From DASZIT01 sp036489495 (GTDB lineage: Bacteria; Actinomycetota; Acidimicrobiia; Acidimicrobiales; RAAP-2): DNA of 64,000 bases. The stretch is taken from assembly GCA_036489495.1 (NCBI GenBank), contig DASXFR010000069.1:62001-126000 (forward strand). The letters run 5' to 3'. Numbering within the stretch: the first letter of the stretch is position 1; each line of letters starts with the position of its first letter. Positions 34,968 to 42,478 of the stretch are shown piece after piece. Below the pieces are notes generated by a model. The model saw only the letters and a program-made list of their open reading frames with translations, was not told where the DNA came from and made no database searches. A program made the translations under genes and the position numbers.

Positions 34968-36830
34968 TTATGCGCCTTCAGTCGCAGCTCCGGCCGGAAC
35001 CGTCACCGTTCCGGTTCCCCCCACGGCACCACTGGACGTCGAGGTGGTGGCCGCGGCGTTGGTGGGGATGCCGTAGTGCTGCAGGGCATACTCCATGATC
35101 GTAGAGAATACCGGGGCCGCCACCGCCCCCCCGTAGATCGGGGTCGGACGGTCCAGTACCACCACCGCCGACAGCACCGGGTTCTGGGCGGGAGCGAAGC
35201 CCACGAACGACCCGTAGAAGGCGCCGGGGATGTAGCCCAGATGACTGGGGTCGGGGATCTGGGCGGTCCCGGTCTTGCCGGCCACCGTGTACCCGTCGAT
35301 GGCGGCGGCGGTGCCGGTGCCGCCGGTCACCACGCCCTCGAGCATGGTGGTCAACTCGGCGGTGGTGGCCGGGTCGATCACCCGCCGGGAGGTTGCCGGG
35401 GCCGCCGCCGACATGGTGCCACCCGAGGAGACAGTGCCCCGTACCAGCCGGGGTTGGACCAGGACTCCCCCATTGGCTACGGCGTTGTAGGCGTCGAGCA
35501 GCTGTTGGGCGGTGACGGCGTCGTTCTGGCCAATGGGGGTCGAGCCGATCGAGCTCCCGGTCCAGGCGCTGGCCCCGGGGATCAGGCCCTCGGACTCGCC
35601 GGGGAAGTTGAGGCCGGTGGGCTTGCCGAAGCCGAGGTTGCTGATCTGGGCCAACAGCCGGTTCTCGCCGAGGTCCCCGGCGATCTCAATGGTCCCGATG
35701 TTGGACGACTGGTCCAAGATGTCCGTCGCCGTCATGGTCTGGGTCCCGTGGTTCTCGGCGTCGTGGAAGGTATAGGTGCCGATCGACAGCGAGTTCGGCA
35801 CCGAGAACGTCTGGCTCGGGCTGATGACCTTGTTCTGCAGCGCCGAGGAGAAGGTCACCAGCTTGAACACCGAACCCGGCTCGTAGACCTGGGTGAGGGC
35901 CGTGTTCGACGGTGCCTCGGAGACTCCGGCCGGCAGGGTGGTGGCCTGGGAGGTGAGGGTGGCCCCCGACGTCGACGGGACCGCGCTCGAGCTGGTGGCG
36001 GCCACCGTCTGGGCCGACGACGAACCCGACCCCGATGAGGTCGCCGACAGGTTGGCCATGGCGATGACGTCGCCGGTCTTCACGTCCATCACGATGGCGG
36101 TACCCCCCACCGCGTGGGAGGCCAGCACTTCGGCGCCGAGCGCCTGTTCGGCCACGTATTGGACCGACTCGTCGAGGGTCAGCTCGATCCCGCTCCCGGC
36201 GACGGAGGAGGTGCTGGCGGTTCCCGTCGAGCCGGGCAGCGCCACCCCGTTGGGCGACTCCATCAGGTCCTTGGTCCCGGCCTTTCCGGCCAGCAGTGAC
36301 TGGTACTGGTACTCGAGCCCGGATTGACCCGACCCGTCGGCGCCGACCGACCCCACCACCGGTTCGGCCAGCTGGCCGGCCGGTTGCACCCGCTGGGGCT
36401 CCGACACCAGATTGATGCCGGTGAGGTTCAGCGCCGTCACCTTGGCCGCCACCGCATCCGACACCCGATGGGCCAGGTAGACGAAGCCGGAATGCTGGGT
36501 CACCTCGGCGCGGAGTTGGGAGGCGGGGATGCCGAGGACCGGGGCCAGCTGCCCGGCCAGGGTGGTCGGGTCCTTGATGAGGAAGGGGTCGGCCACCACC
36601 GTCTGCTTGGTGACCGATTCGGCCAGCACCTCGCCGTTCCGGTCGTAGATCCCGCCGCGGAGGGCGGGGACGGTGACCGTCTGGGTTAGCTCGGCGCTGG
36701 AGAGCGAGGCGTAGTGCTGATGGGAGAACTGCTGGACGACCACCAGCCGGAAGACCATGGCGATGAAGATCACCAGCAGCAGGACCCGGAGCGCGCGCGT
36801 CCGCCGTCCCAGCAGAACGATGGGGCTCAT
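34968..36830 (-). CDS. ftsI: septal class B penicillin-binding protein FtsI
   Basis: 620 residues; transpeptidase cross-linking septal peptidoglycan. One N-terminal membrane helix (about 15-32), PBP dimer domain (LRGGIYDRNGEVLAESV), transpeptidase with SVFK (S320, K323), SSN (375-377) and KTG (519-521). No PASTA domain. Odd feature: a Ser/Thr/Ala low-complexity insertion at about 262-308, just before the catalytic serine, where other FtsI have a short loop. ATG overlaps the ftsL stop as ATGA. Confidence 0.95.
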   Translation of the reverse strand: MSPIVLLGRRTRALRVLLLVIFIAMVFRLVVVQQFSHQHYASLSSAELTQTVTVPALRGGIYDRNGEVLAESVTKQTVVADPFLIKDPTTLAGQLAPVLGIPASQLRAEVTQHSGFVYLAHRVSDAVAAKVTALNLTGINLVSEPQRVQPAGQLAEPVVGSVGADGSGQSGLEYQYQSLLAGKAGTKDLMESPNGVALPGSTGTASTSSVAGSGIELTLDESVQYVAEQALGAEVLASHAVGGTAIVMDVKTGDVIAMANLSATSSGSGSSSAQTVAATSSSAVPSTSGATLTSQATTLPAGVSEAPSNTALTQVYEPGSVFKLVTFSSALQNKVISPSQTFSVPNSLSIGTYTFHDAENHGTQTMTATDILDQSSNIGTIEIAGDLGENRLLAQISNLGFGKPTGLNFPGESEGLIPGASAWTGSSIGSTPIGQNDAVTAQQLLDAYNAVANGGVLVQPRLVRGTVSSGGTMSAAAPATSRRVIDPATTAELTTMLEGVVTGGTGTAAAIDGYTVAGKTGTAQIPDPSHLGYIPGAFYGSFVGFAPAQNPVLSAVVVLDRPTPIYGGAVAAPVFSTIMEYALQHYGIPTNAAATTSTSSGAVGGTGTVTVPAGAATEGA

Positions 36831-37273
36831 GGGGTCGACGGTGTCGGGGACGTGGTACCGGACGCGGCTCCGGTGTCGGGTACCGGCAGCGCCACATTCA
36901 GCGGCACCGACGGGAGGTCGACGATCTGGGTGGGAGCCACCATGCCGAGCTGCCGGGCTTCAGTGACCACGATCTGGGGGGCGGCCAACTGGGCCACCGC
37001 CACCTGGAGCTGCTTCTGTTGGGCCAACGCCGCAGCGGTCAGGCTCTGGGTGTGGGCCAAGCGGATCTGACCCTGGGCCACCAGGTCGTCGGCGACCACC
37101 ACCGACAGCAGGCTCCCGATGATCAGGACCGAAGCCACCAGCACGGTCGGGCGCCGGCGAGACCGGTGCCGGGACCGGGGCGCGGGTTCGAACAGCCGCA
37201 GCGGCGGCCGCCGGGGGGCCGGCTGGGGCCGGACCGCGGGCCGGCGGGCGGCGGAAGACGCCGGAGGTGGCAT
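36827..37273 (-). CDS. ftsL: FtsL-type divisome protein
   Basis: 148 residues: Pro/Arg-rich cytoplasmic head (1-42), one membrane helix (about 43-62, TVLVASVLIIGSLLSVVVA), a leucine/glutamine coiled coil (70-100, ALAQQKQLQVAVAQL) and a Pro/Thr tail. Topology, size and place between rsmH and ftsI identify it; sequence identity in FtsL is always low. ATG overlaps the rsmH stop (TGATG). Confidence 0.8.
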   Translation of the reverse strand: MPPPASSAARRPAVRPQPAPRRPPLRLFEPAPRSRHRSRRRPTVLVASVLIIGSLLSVVVADDLVAQGQIRLAHTQSLTAAALAQQKQLQVAVAQLAAPQIVVTEARQLGMVAPTQIVDLPSVPLNVALPVPDTGAASGTTSPTPSTP

Positions 37274-38265
37274 CAGGCCACCTCGCCATTGGCGGTGTGG
37301 CCGACCGGGGCGGCGATGCGTTCGATGACCCGGAGGCGGGCGGCTTCCGAACGGCGGTTCCGATCCACCTCATCGGCTGAGGGCCGCCGGGAACCGCGGA
37401 CCACCAACCGGTATTCGGGGCTGGCTCCGCAGACACACGGGAGGCCGGGCGGACAGACGCAGCCCCCGGTGGAGGCGTCGACGAACTTGGCCTTGACCAG
37501 GCGGTCCTCCCCGGAATGGTAGGAGATGACCACGCACCGGCCGCCGGTGCGCAACAGCCCGAGGGTGTCGTCCAGGGCCCGATCCAGCTGGTCGAGCTCT
37601 TCGTTGACGGCGATGCGGATGGCCTGGAACACCCGGCGGGCGGGGTGGCCACCGGTACGCCGGGTGGCGGCGGGGATGGCGGCCCGCACCACCTCGGAGA
37701 GTTCCCCGGTGGCGGTATGGGGACGGGAGGCGATGATGGCCCGGGCGATCCGGCGGGCGAAGCGCCGCTCGCCGTTCTCGACGAACAGGGCGGTGAGGGT
37801 GTCCTCGTCGAACTCGTTGACCACGTCGGCGGCGGTCCGGCCCGAGGTCGGGTCCATCCGCATGTCCAGGGGGGCGTCGAGACGGTAGGAGAACCCGCGC
37901 CCGGCCACGTCCAGCTGGGGTGAGCTGACCCCGAGGTCGAAGAGCGCTCCCGAAAGCCCCTGTTGGTCGACGGGGACACCGGTCTCGGCTTGCAGGCGTC
38001 GGACCAGGCCGGCGACTTCGTCGAACCGGGCCCGGCGGACGACGGCCCGCTCACCGAAGCGGGCGAGTTCCGGGGCGGCGGCGGCCACGGCCGACGGGTC
38101 ACGGTCGATCCCGAGCACGCTCAGGTGGGGGTGGGCGGTGAGGATGGCGGCGGCGTGGCCGGCGCCTCCGAGGGTGGCGTCCACCACCAGCCCGGGGGGA
38201 ACCGGGGCCAGAAGGTCGACCACCTCGGTGGCCATGACCGGCTGGTGGGGAAATGCCTGGCTCAT
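37273..38265 (-). CDS. rsmH: 16S rRNA (cytosine-1402-N4)-methyltransferase RsmH
   Basis: 330 residues. HQPVMATEVVDLL, the SAM site DATLGGAGHAAAIL, LGIDRDPSA, LFDLGVSSPQLD, DMRMDPTSGRTAADVVN and FQAIRIAVNEEL. A cysteine-rich insert near the C-terminus (CVCPPGLPCVCG) is found in many RsmH. ATG at 38263-38265 marks the family's usual N-terminus. The frame stays open 123 codons further upstream to the mraZ stop (see the following entry). Confidence 0.95.
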   Translation of the reverse strand: MSQAFPHQPVMATEVVDLLAPVPPGLVVDATLGGAGHAAAILTAHPHLSVLGIDRDPSAVAAAAPELARFGERAVVRRARFDEVAGLVRRLQAETGVPVDQQGLSGALFDLGVSSPQLDVAGRGFSYRLDAPLDMRMDPTSGRTAADVVNEFDEDTLTALFVENGERRFARRIARAIIASRPHTATGELSEVVRAAIPAATRRTGGHPARRVFQAIRIAVNEELDQLDRALDDTLGLLRTGGRCVVISYHSGEDRLVKAKFVDASTGGCVCPPGLPCVCGASPEYRLVVRGSRRPSADEVDRNRRSEAARLRVIERIAAPVGHTANGEVA

Positions 38266-38630
38266 CTGCAGCCCCCCGACCGGAGCGGCGTCCGAGGGTG
38301 GAGGACCCGAACGACCAGCGTGGAAGCAAGCGGAGGAGGATTCTTCCAGGGTTTCGGTCGAAGGGCTGCGCATGAGCCAGACACGTTCAATGTGGACATC
38401 GGGTCGGGCGACGGCCGCCATGGCTGTCTCATAGGGCGTCGGCCGGCGGTCACCGCCATCGACGAGCTGCAGGCTCGCCGAGGCATGGAGGGAGATGGTG
38501 CGAAGGGCGTGGATCCTTTCGTGGGCGGGCTTCCGGAGATGGTCGATCCGCGAGGGTTTGATGGCGCTCCCGGCCGGATGGCGAGTGGCCTCCGCGACCC
38601 GCCGGACCAGCTGGAGACGGACGGCATCGG
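38266..38630 (-). other. mraZ-rsmH gap, possibly leader RNA or rsmH N-terminal extension
   Basis: 365 bases with no separate gene. On the minus strand the rsmH frame has no stop back to a CTG that overlaps the mraZ stop as CTGA. Counting codons in that frame gives about 75% GC at third positions, above random but well below the neighbouring genes. Either an extended RsmH, a decayed gene, or a structured leader; an RNA motif upstream of mraW (rsmH) is known in other actinobacteria. No family is recognisable in the translated extension. Confidence 0.4.
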
Positions 38631-39050
38631 TCAGGCGTCGTCGCCCTCGGTGAGGAGTTGCTCGGCCGGCTGCACCTTTTCCTCCCAGGAGGCGGGGTTC
38701 CAGAGCTCCACCCGGTCGATCGCTCCATGGACCAAGACTTCCCCCTCCAATCCGGCGAAGGACCGGAGATGGGCCGGAATCGCCATCCGACCCTGTTTGT
38801 CCACTTCCACCTCGTGTGAAGTCGATGCCCACAACCGAGCCAGATTGCGATCCACCCGGCTCTCCGAGGCTCGACCCTGCCTGGACTCCATCTGCTTCTC
38901 GAACTCGTCCGGCGGCCACAAGGACAGACATCCGTCCTGGTACTGGGTCAGGAAGCCGCCGTGTTCGAAGGGTTGGCGGAACTTGGCCGGAAGGATCACC
39001 CTCCCCTTGTCGTCGAGCGAGTGCTCGTACCTTCCGAAAAACCGTGCCAC
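38631..39050 (-). CDS. mraZ: transcriptional regulator MraZ
   Basis: 139 residues. Two AbrB-like repeats with the signature DDKGRVILPAKFR and DKQGRMAIPAHLR. MraZ forms a ring, binds direct repeats before its own operon and controls the dcw cluster. GTG start at 39048-39050 with GGGAG 9 bases upstream. First gene of the cluster; promoter and operator are visible upstream. Confidence 0.95.
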   Translation of the reverse strand: MARFFGRYEHSLDDKGRVILPAKFRQPFEHGGFLTQYQDGCLSLWPPDEFEKQMESRQGRASESRVDRNLARLWASTSHEVEVDKQGRMAIPAHLRSFAGLEGEVLVHGAIDRVELWNPASWEEKVQPAEQLLTEGDDA

Positions 39051-39108
39051 TGGCGGTTGCTCCCACGATGCTCCTCGTAGTGCTCGGAGTCCGATGGTTC
39101 GGATCCCC

Positions 39109-39136
39109 TCCCTTTCACACCACTTTCCACCACTTT
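39109..39136 (-). promoter_or_regulatory. MraZ operator: AAAGTGG direct repeats
   Basis: Minus strand: AAAGTGG at 39136-39130 and again at 39126-39120 (exact 10-base period), then a degenerate AAAGGGA at 39115-39109. Known MraZ boxes are short GTGG/TGGG-type repeats one helical turn apart, with AAAGTG as the Mollicute version. The first copy overlaps the -10, so binding should block the promoter (autorepression, inferred). Confidence 0.7.
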
Positions 39137-39160
39137 ACGCCCCTAACGCCCCACAGTCAA
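39132..39160 (-). promoter_or_regulatory. mraZ / dcw operon promoter
   Basis: Minus-strand TTGACT (39155-39160), 17-base spacer, TAAAGT (39132-39137). It leaves a leader of about 75 bases before the mraZ GTG. Confidence 0.7.
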
Positions 39161-39325
39161 CCACACCGGCTCCCTGACCACCCAAATCGAACCGCGACAA
39201 CGACGGAAGTGAAGGCTGGATCCGGCTGTCGGCGGGCGACACCGGCCGGCGGAGTCCAGGCCGGGGGCCCGACGGGGCCACGCCGGCGACGCCCGGGCGC
39301 GACGCGAGTCCGGATCAGATCAGCG

Positions 39326-39351
39326 AAAAAGAACCGGGGCGGCGTCCCCGG
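39326..39351 (-). terminator. intrinsic terminator after the lipoate-ligase-like gene
   Basis: On the minus strand CCGGGG-acgccg-CCCCGG (39351-39334) is followed by TTCTTTTT (39333-39326). A second small hairpin CCCTCGT...ACGAGGG overlaps the stop codon just before. It isolates the dcw promoter from upstream transcription. Confidence 0.75.
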
Positions 39352-39370
39352 ACAAACTCCCTCGTCGTAA

Positions 39371-40090
39371 TTACGAGGGGAGCGCGGCCACCAGCGCGGC
39401 CACCACCGACGCCGGTTCAATGTCGGCGCCACCGGCGGCCACCAGGTCGGCCACCCCGACCACCGCCCCGGCCAGCTCGAGCCGGGCCGCCTCCCGGTCC
39501 TCGGCGGAGAGATCCAGCACCTCGAGCAGGGCGGTGGGATCCCAGTGCCGGATGCAGGCGCCGTGGAACCAGGCCCCGTCCCGGTTGCGGCGCTGGGAGA
39601 TCCCCACCACCTTCCGCCCGTCGGCCGCCACCACCTCTCCGGTCCCGACCCCGCCGAAACACACCAGCGACGACCAGCGGGTGCAGGCGGCGAACCCGTC
39701 CCGGTGGGCGCGCAACCCCGGCGCACCGAGCGCGGTGAGAGCCGCGGTCCAGGCATCGCCGAGCCAGTCGAAGGCCCGGCCGACGTCCTGGCTCCACAAC
39801 CGGTCATCCCGGGGGACCCAGACATCGATCCACACCGGGTCACCGGGCACCACCAGGACGGCTCCCCCTCCCGACCGGCGCCGGGCGACTTCGATCCCCC
39901 GGGCCTCGGCCCGGGCCCGGTCGACCACCGCCAGCGCCTGGGTGGAGCCGAGGACAACCGCCGGCCTGGCTACCCGGCACACCGAAACCGCCCGTCGCCA
40001 CGGGCCGAATTCGACCGCCGGCCACGACCGGTGCAGCTCGCCGGCCGCTCCACTCCGCTCGTCGATCGACCAGCTGCTCCCCGCCGGCAC
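39371..40090 (-). CDS. biotin/lipoate protein ligase-like protein (LplA fold)
   Basis: About 239 residues. RPAVVLGSTQ, the RRRSGGGAVLV ligand loop, PGDPVWIDVWVPR, and GRKVVGISQRR (the KVxG lysine) follow the BPL/LplA/LipB catalytic domain. Whether it ligates lipoate or octanoate is unclear; no other lipoate gene is nearby. Start: GTG at 40088-40090; an in-frame CTG at 40100-40102 overlaps the HNH stop as CTGA. Followed by an intrinsic terminator. Confidence 0.78.
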   Translation of the reverse strand: MPAGSSWSIDERSGAAGELHRSWPAVEFGPWRRAVSVCRVARPAVVLGSTQALAVVDRARAEARGIEVARRRSGGGAVLVVPGDPVWIDVWVPRDDRLWSQDVGRAFDWLGDAWTAALTALGAPGLRAHRDGFAACTRWSSLVCFGGVGTGEVVAADGRKVVGISQRRNRDGAWFHGACIRHWDPTALLEVLDLSAEDREAARLELAGAVVGVADLVAAGGADIEPASVVAALVAALPS

Positions 40091-40098
40091 CGTTGGCG

Positions 40099-40629
40099 TC
40101 AGGCGATCAGGGGCTCGGAGCGATCGACCCCGGGGCTCAGGTAGGTGTGCCAATCGTCGCTGGCCCCTCCGCAGGTGGCCAGCAGCTGCACCCGGTGGTG
40201 GGGAGCCACCGGGGTGGCCCGGAGCACCATCCCGGCCTCATGGGGCAGCCGGTCCTCCTTCCGGGTGTTGCAGCGCCGGCAGGCCGCCACCACGTTCTCC
40301 CAGGTATGGGGGCCGCCCTTGCTCCGCGGGATCACATGGTCGAGATTCTCCGCCGCCGCCCCGCAGTACTGGCAGCGCGAGCCGTCCCGGGCGAAGACGG
40401 TGCGCCGGTTGACCGCCACCCGGTACTGGCGGGGGATGTGCACATACCGCACCAACCGGACCACCGACGGCTCCGGCACTGTGACCTTTTCGGCCCGGAA
40501 CACCCGCTCGGTGGTGTGCACCAGTTCGGCCTTGGTCCCCAGCACCAGCAGGACGGCCCGGCGGGAGGAGACGATGCCCAGTGGTTCGAAGGTGGCGTTG
40601 AGGACCAGCGCCCGCCGGGAGGGTGACAT
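40099..40629 (-). CDS. HNH endonuclease-family protein
   Basis: 176 residues. The C-terminal HNH zinc module is complete: CQYCGAAAENLDHVIPRSKGG, then WENVVAACRRCNTRK. The N-terminal part (ALVLNATFEPLGIVSSRRAVLLV) is the one usually found in the stand-alone actinobacterial HNH family of unknown role; no phage or restriction genes are near. ATG at 40627-40629 with GAGG upstream. Confidence 0.88.
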   Translation of the reverse strand: MSPSRRALVLNATFEPLGIVSSRRAVLLVLGTKAELVHTTERVFRAEKVTVPEPSVVRLVRYVHIPRQYRVAVNRRTVFARDGSRCQYCGAAAENLDHVIPRSKGGPHTWENVVAACRRCNTRKEDRLPHEAGMVLRATPVAPHHRVQLLATCGGASDDWHTYLSPGVDRSEPLIA

Positions 40630-40721
40630 CGGCGACCTCACCGGTTCGGGGGCGGACGGCGTCCCCTCCCCCGCCAGCAACTTCGCCTCCAGCCTCGACC
40701 GTCGATTCACTAGATCGGAAA

Positions 40722-41039
40722 TTAGCCGTGTCGGGCCGTCGATGGGCGATTGCTGGCATGGTCCCGCCGCCACCCGCCCGCCGACCGGCACCACTGGAGA
40801 TAGGAGACCACATCGTCGGCATCGGGGGCGGCATCCGGGCGACCGTAGGCGGTGACCATCCGGAACCCCCACAGGCGGCGGTCCGGCAGGGGAAGAAACG
40901 GGCGCCGTCGCCACCATCCGGGGGCGGCCAACCGGGAGACGGCCCCCACCGCGGTCAGCCACAGCGTCGGGCGGCCCAGCACCGCGGCGATCACCGTCCT
41001 CACCGCCGCCGGCGACGGTACCGATGGCTCCCCGCTCAT
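40722..41039 (-). CDS. small conserved-looking protein of unknown function
   Basis: 105 residues. Central motif APGWWRRRPFLPLPD followed by FRMVTAYG and VVSYLQWCR; I believe this pattern recurs in short actinobacterial hypothetical proteins but cannot name a function. No membrane helix is certain. The ATG at 41037-41039 overlaps the ROK stop as ATGA, which together with its aromatic motifs argues that it is real. Followed by a 92-base gap with three closely spaced stops. Confidence 0.65.
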   Translation of the reverse strand: MSGEPSVPSPAAVRTVIAAVLGRPTLWLTAVGAVSRLAAPGWWRRRPFLPLPDRRLWGFRMVTAYGRPDAAPDADDVVSYLQWCRSAGGWRRDHASNRPSTARHG

Positions 41040-41932
41040 CCGGGCACCGATGAACCAGCCAGGCCGAGCATGGCCCGGCGCCCGACCGCCGCCGCCCCCA
41101 CCAGTGGGCCGTCCGCCCCGAGCCCGGCGGGAACGATCCGGGTTCCCCGCGAGTAGCTCAACCTCGACCGGGCGTCGATCTCCGCTTGGGCGGCGGTGAA
41201 GAACGGTTGGCCGAAGCCGAGGGCGACCGAGCCGGCCACCACCGCCAACTCCAGGTCCAACAGGTTGGCCACCGATGCCACCGCTCGACCGACCAGCGTG
41301 CCGGTTCTTCGCCGCACCTCGTCGCCGGCCTCCGACGCCGGTCGACCGGTGATGGCGGCGATCGACGGTCCCGACGTCTCCGCCTCCAGGCAGCCGCGGG
41401 CCCCGCACACACACCGGCGGCCGTCGGGCTCGACGATCAGGTGGCCGATGTGCCCGGCATTCCCGTGGGCGCCGTCCAGCAACCGGCCGTCGAGCACGAT
41501 CCCGCCGCCCACTCCGGTGGACACCACCATGGCCAGATAGTCATCCAGCCCGGTGGCAGCTCCCCTCCACCCCTCCCCCAGAGCCAGCGCCTTGGCGTCG
41601 TTGTCGACGATGGTCGGCAGGCGGACCAGGGTCTCGAGCCGGGGCTGGAGGGGAAACTCCCTCCAGCCGGGAATGTTGAGCGGGGACACCGTGCGGCCGC
41701 CCTCGGTCATCGGGCCCCCGCAGCCGACCCCGCAGACGACCGGCGACACGGTGGCGGCCAGCTGGACCTGGTCGATGATCGACGACAACGCCGCGAAGAC
41801 CACCTCGGGGTCCGGGTCCTCGGGGGTCCGGGTGTGGGCCTCGACAAGGATCGTCCCCCTCCCGTCGACCAGGCCGGCCGCCATCTTGGTCCCGCCCACG
41901 TCGACCGCGAGCACCACCAGGCGGTCAGGCAA
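41036..41932 (-). CDS. ROK-family sugar kinase (glucokinase-like)
   Basis: 298 residues. ATP motif AVDVGGTKMAAGLVD, VDNDAKALALGEGWRGAA, STGVGGGIV and the zinc site CVCGARGCLE after GHIGHLI. It probably phosphorylates glucose with ATP or polyphosphate; the exact sugar is not readable. No DNA-binding domain, so a kinase rather than a ROK repressor. TTG start at 41932; an in-frame CTG at 41941 overlaps the upstream stop. Confidence 0.9.
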   Translation of the reverse strand: MPDRLVVLAVDVGGTKMAAGLVDGRGTILVEAHTRTPEDPDPEVVFAALSSIIDQVQLAATVSPVVCGVGCGGPMTEGGRTVSPLNIPGWREFPLQPRLETLVRLPTIVDNDAKALALGEGWRGAATGLDDYLAMVVSTGVGGGIVLDGRLLDGAHGNAGHIGHLIVEPDGRRCVCGARGCLEAETSGPSIAAITGRPASEAGDEVRRRTGTLVGRAVASVANLLDLELAVVAGSVALGFGQPFFTAAQAEIDARSRLSYSRGTRIVPAGLGADGPLVGAAAVGRRAMLGLAGSSVPG

Positions 41933-41937
41933 AGGAT

Positions 41938-42312
41938 TCAGTCGTCGCGATGGAGGCGACCGCGGATCCAGTCCCGCGGATCGTGCACCACTGTCCCCAT
42001 GTTCCGGCTGTGGATCGACCGGGAGATGTCGTCGATCCCGGCCTTGCCCATGCGCCGGGCATTGTTGGCGAATACCACCGCAGAGAGGAACATGACGATG
42101 ACGCCGATGAACCCGAGCACCAGCGACCGGGAGAAGGTCAACAACATGAAGACGAAGCCGACCACGAACACCAGCGCCGACCAGATGCAGTAGCGCCCGG
42201 CGTGGCGATAGACGGTCTCGGAACGCACCCGCTCCGCGAACTCGGGGTCCTCCTTGTAGAGGGACTCCTCCAGCTCGTGGAGAATTCGTTGTTCGTGATC
42301 AGAGAGCGGCAA
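41938..42312 (-). CDS. DUF3040 membrane protein
   Basis: 124 residues. The N-terminus LSDHEQRILHELEESLYKEDPEFA is the DUF3040 signature, followed by two membrane helices (about 44-62 and 66-85) and a basic tail. Function unknown; common in actinobacteria. TTG start with GGGGAGGGG 3 bases upstream. The 166 bases before it (42313-42478) show no gene. Confidence 0.88.
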   Translation of the reverse strand: MPLSDHEQRILHELEESLYKEDPEFAERVRSETVYRHAGRYCIWSALVFVVGFVFMLLTFSRSLVLGFIGVIVMFLSAVVFANNARRMGKAGIDDISRSIHSRNMGTVVHDPRDWIRGRLHRDD

Positions 42313-42478
42313 GTGCCCCTCCCCCCCATCTCTCGATCGACCTTGTTGTCATCCTCGACTCCATGATCGCGCACCTCCGTGCCTAAAGCATCGCGCATTG
42401 AGGCAAACGTTGACAATGCAGACCTTATTTCCTCCCCGGGTCGCCCGGAAGGACCGGAAATTCCTGGATTTGGGAGTC

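Larger units (their letters stand above)
39051..39370. other. intergenic region upstream of the dcw cluster
   Basis: 320 bases without a gene. From mraZ outward it holds a leader of about 75 bases, the MraZ repeats, the mraZ promoter, about 160 bases with nothing I can assign, and the terminator of the lipoate-ligase-like gene. Confidence 0.6.

Noticed and set aside
37273..39066. 597-residue frame as a single RsmH protein
   Set aside because: Its first part runs antisense-frame through mraZ and is not coding; only the part after the mraZ stop could even be an extension.
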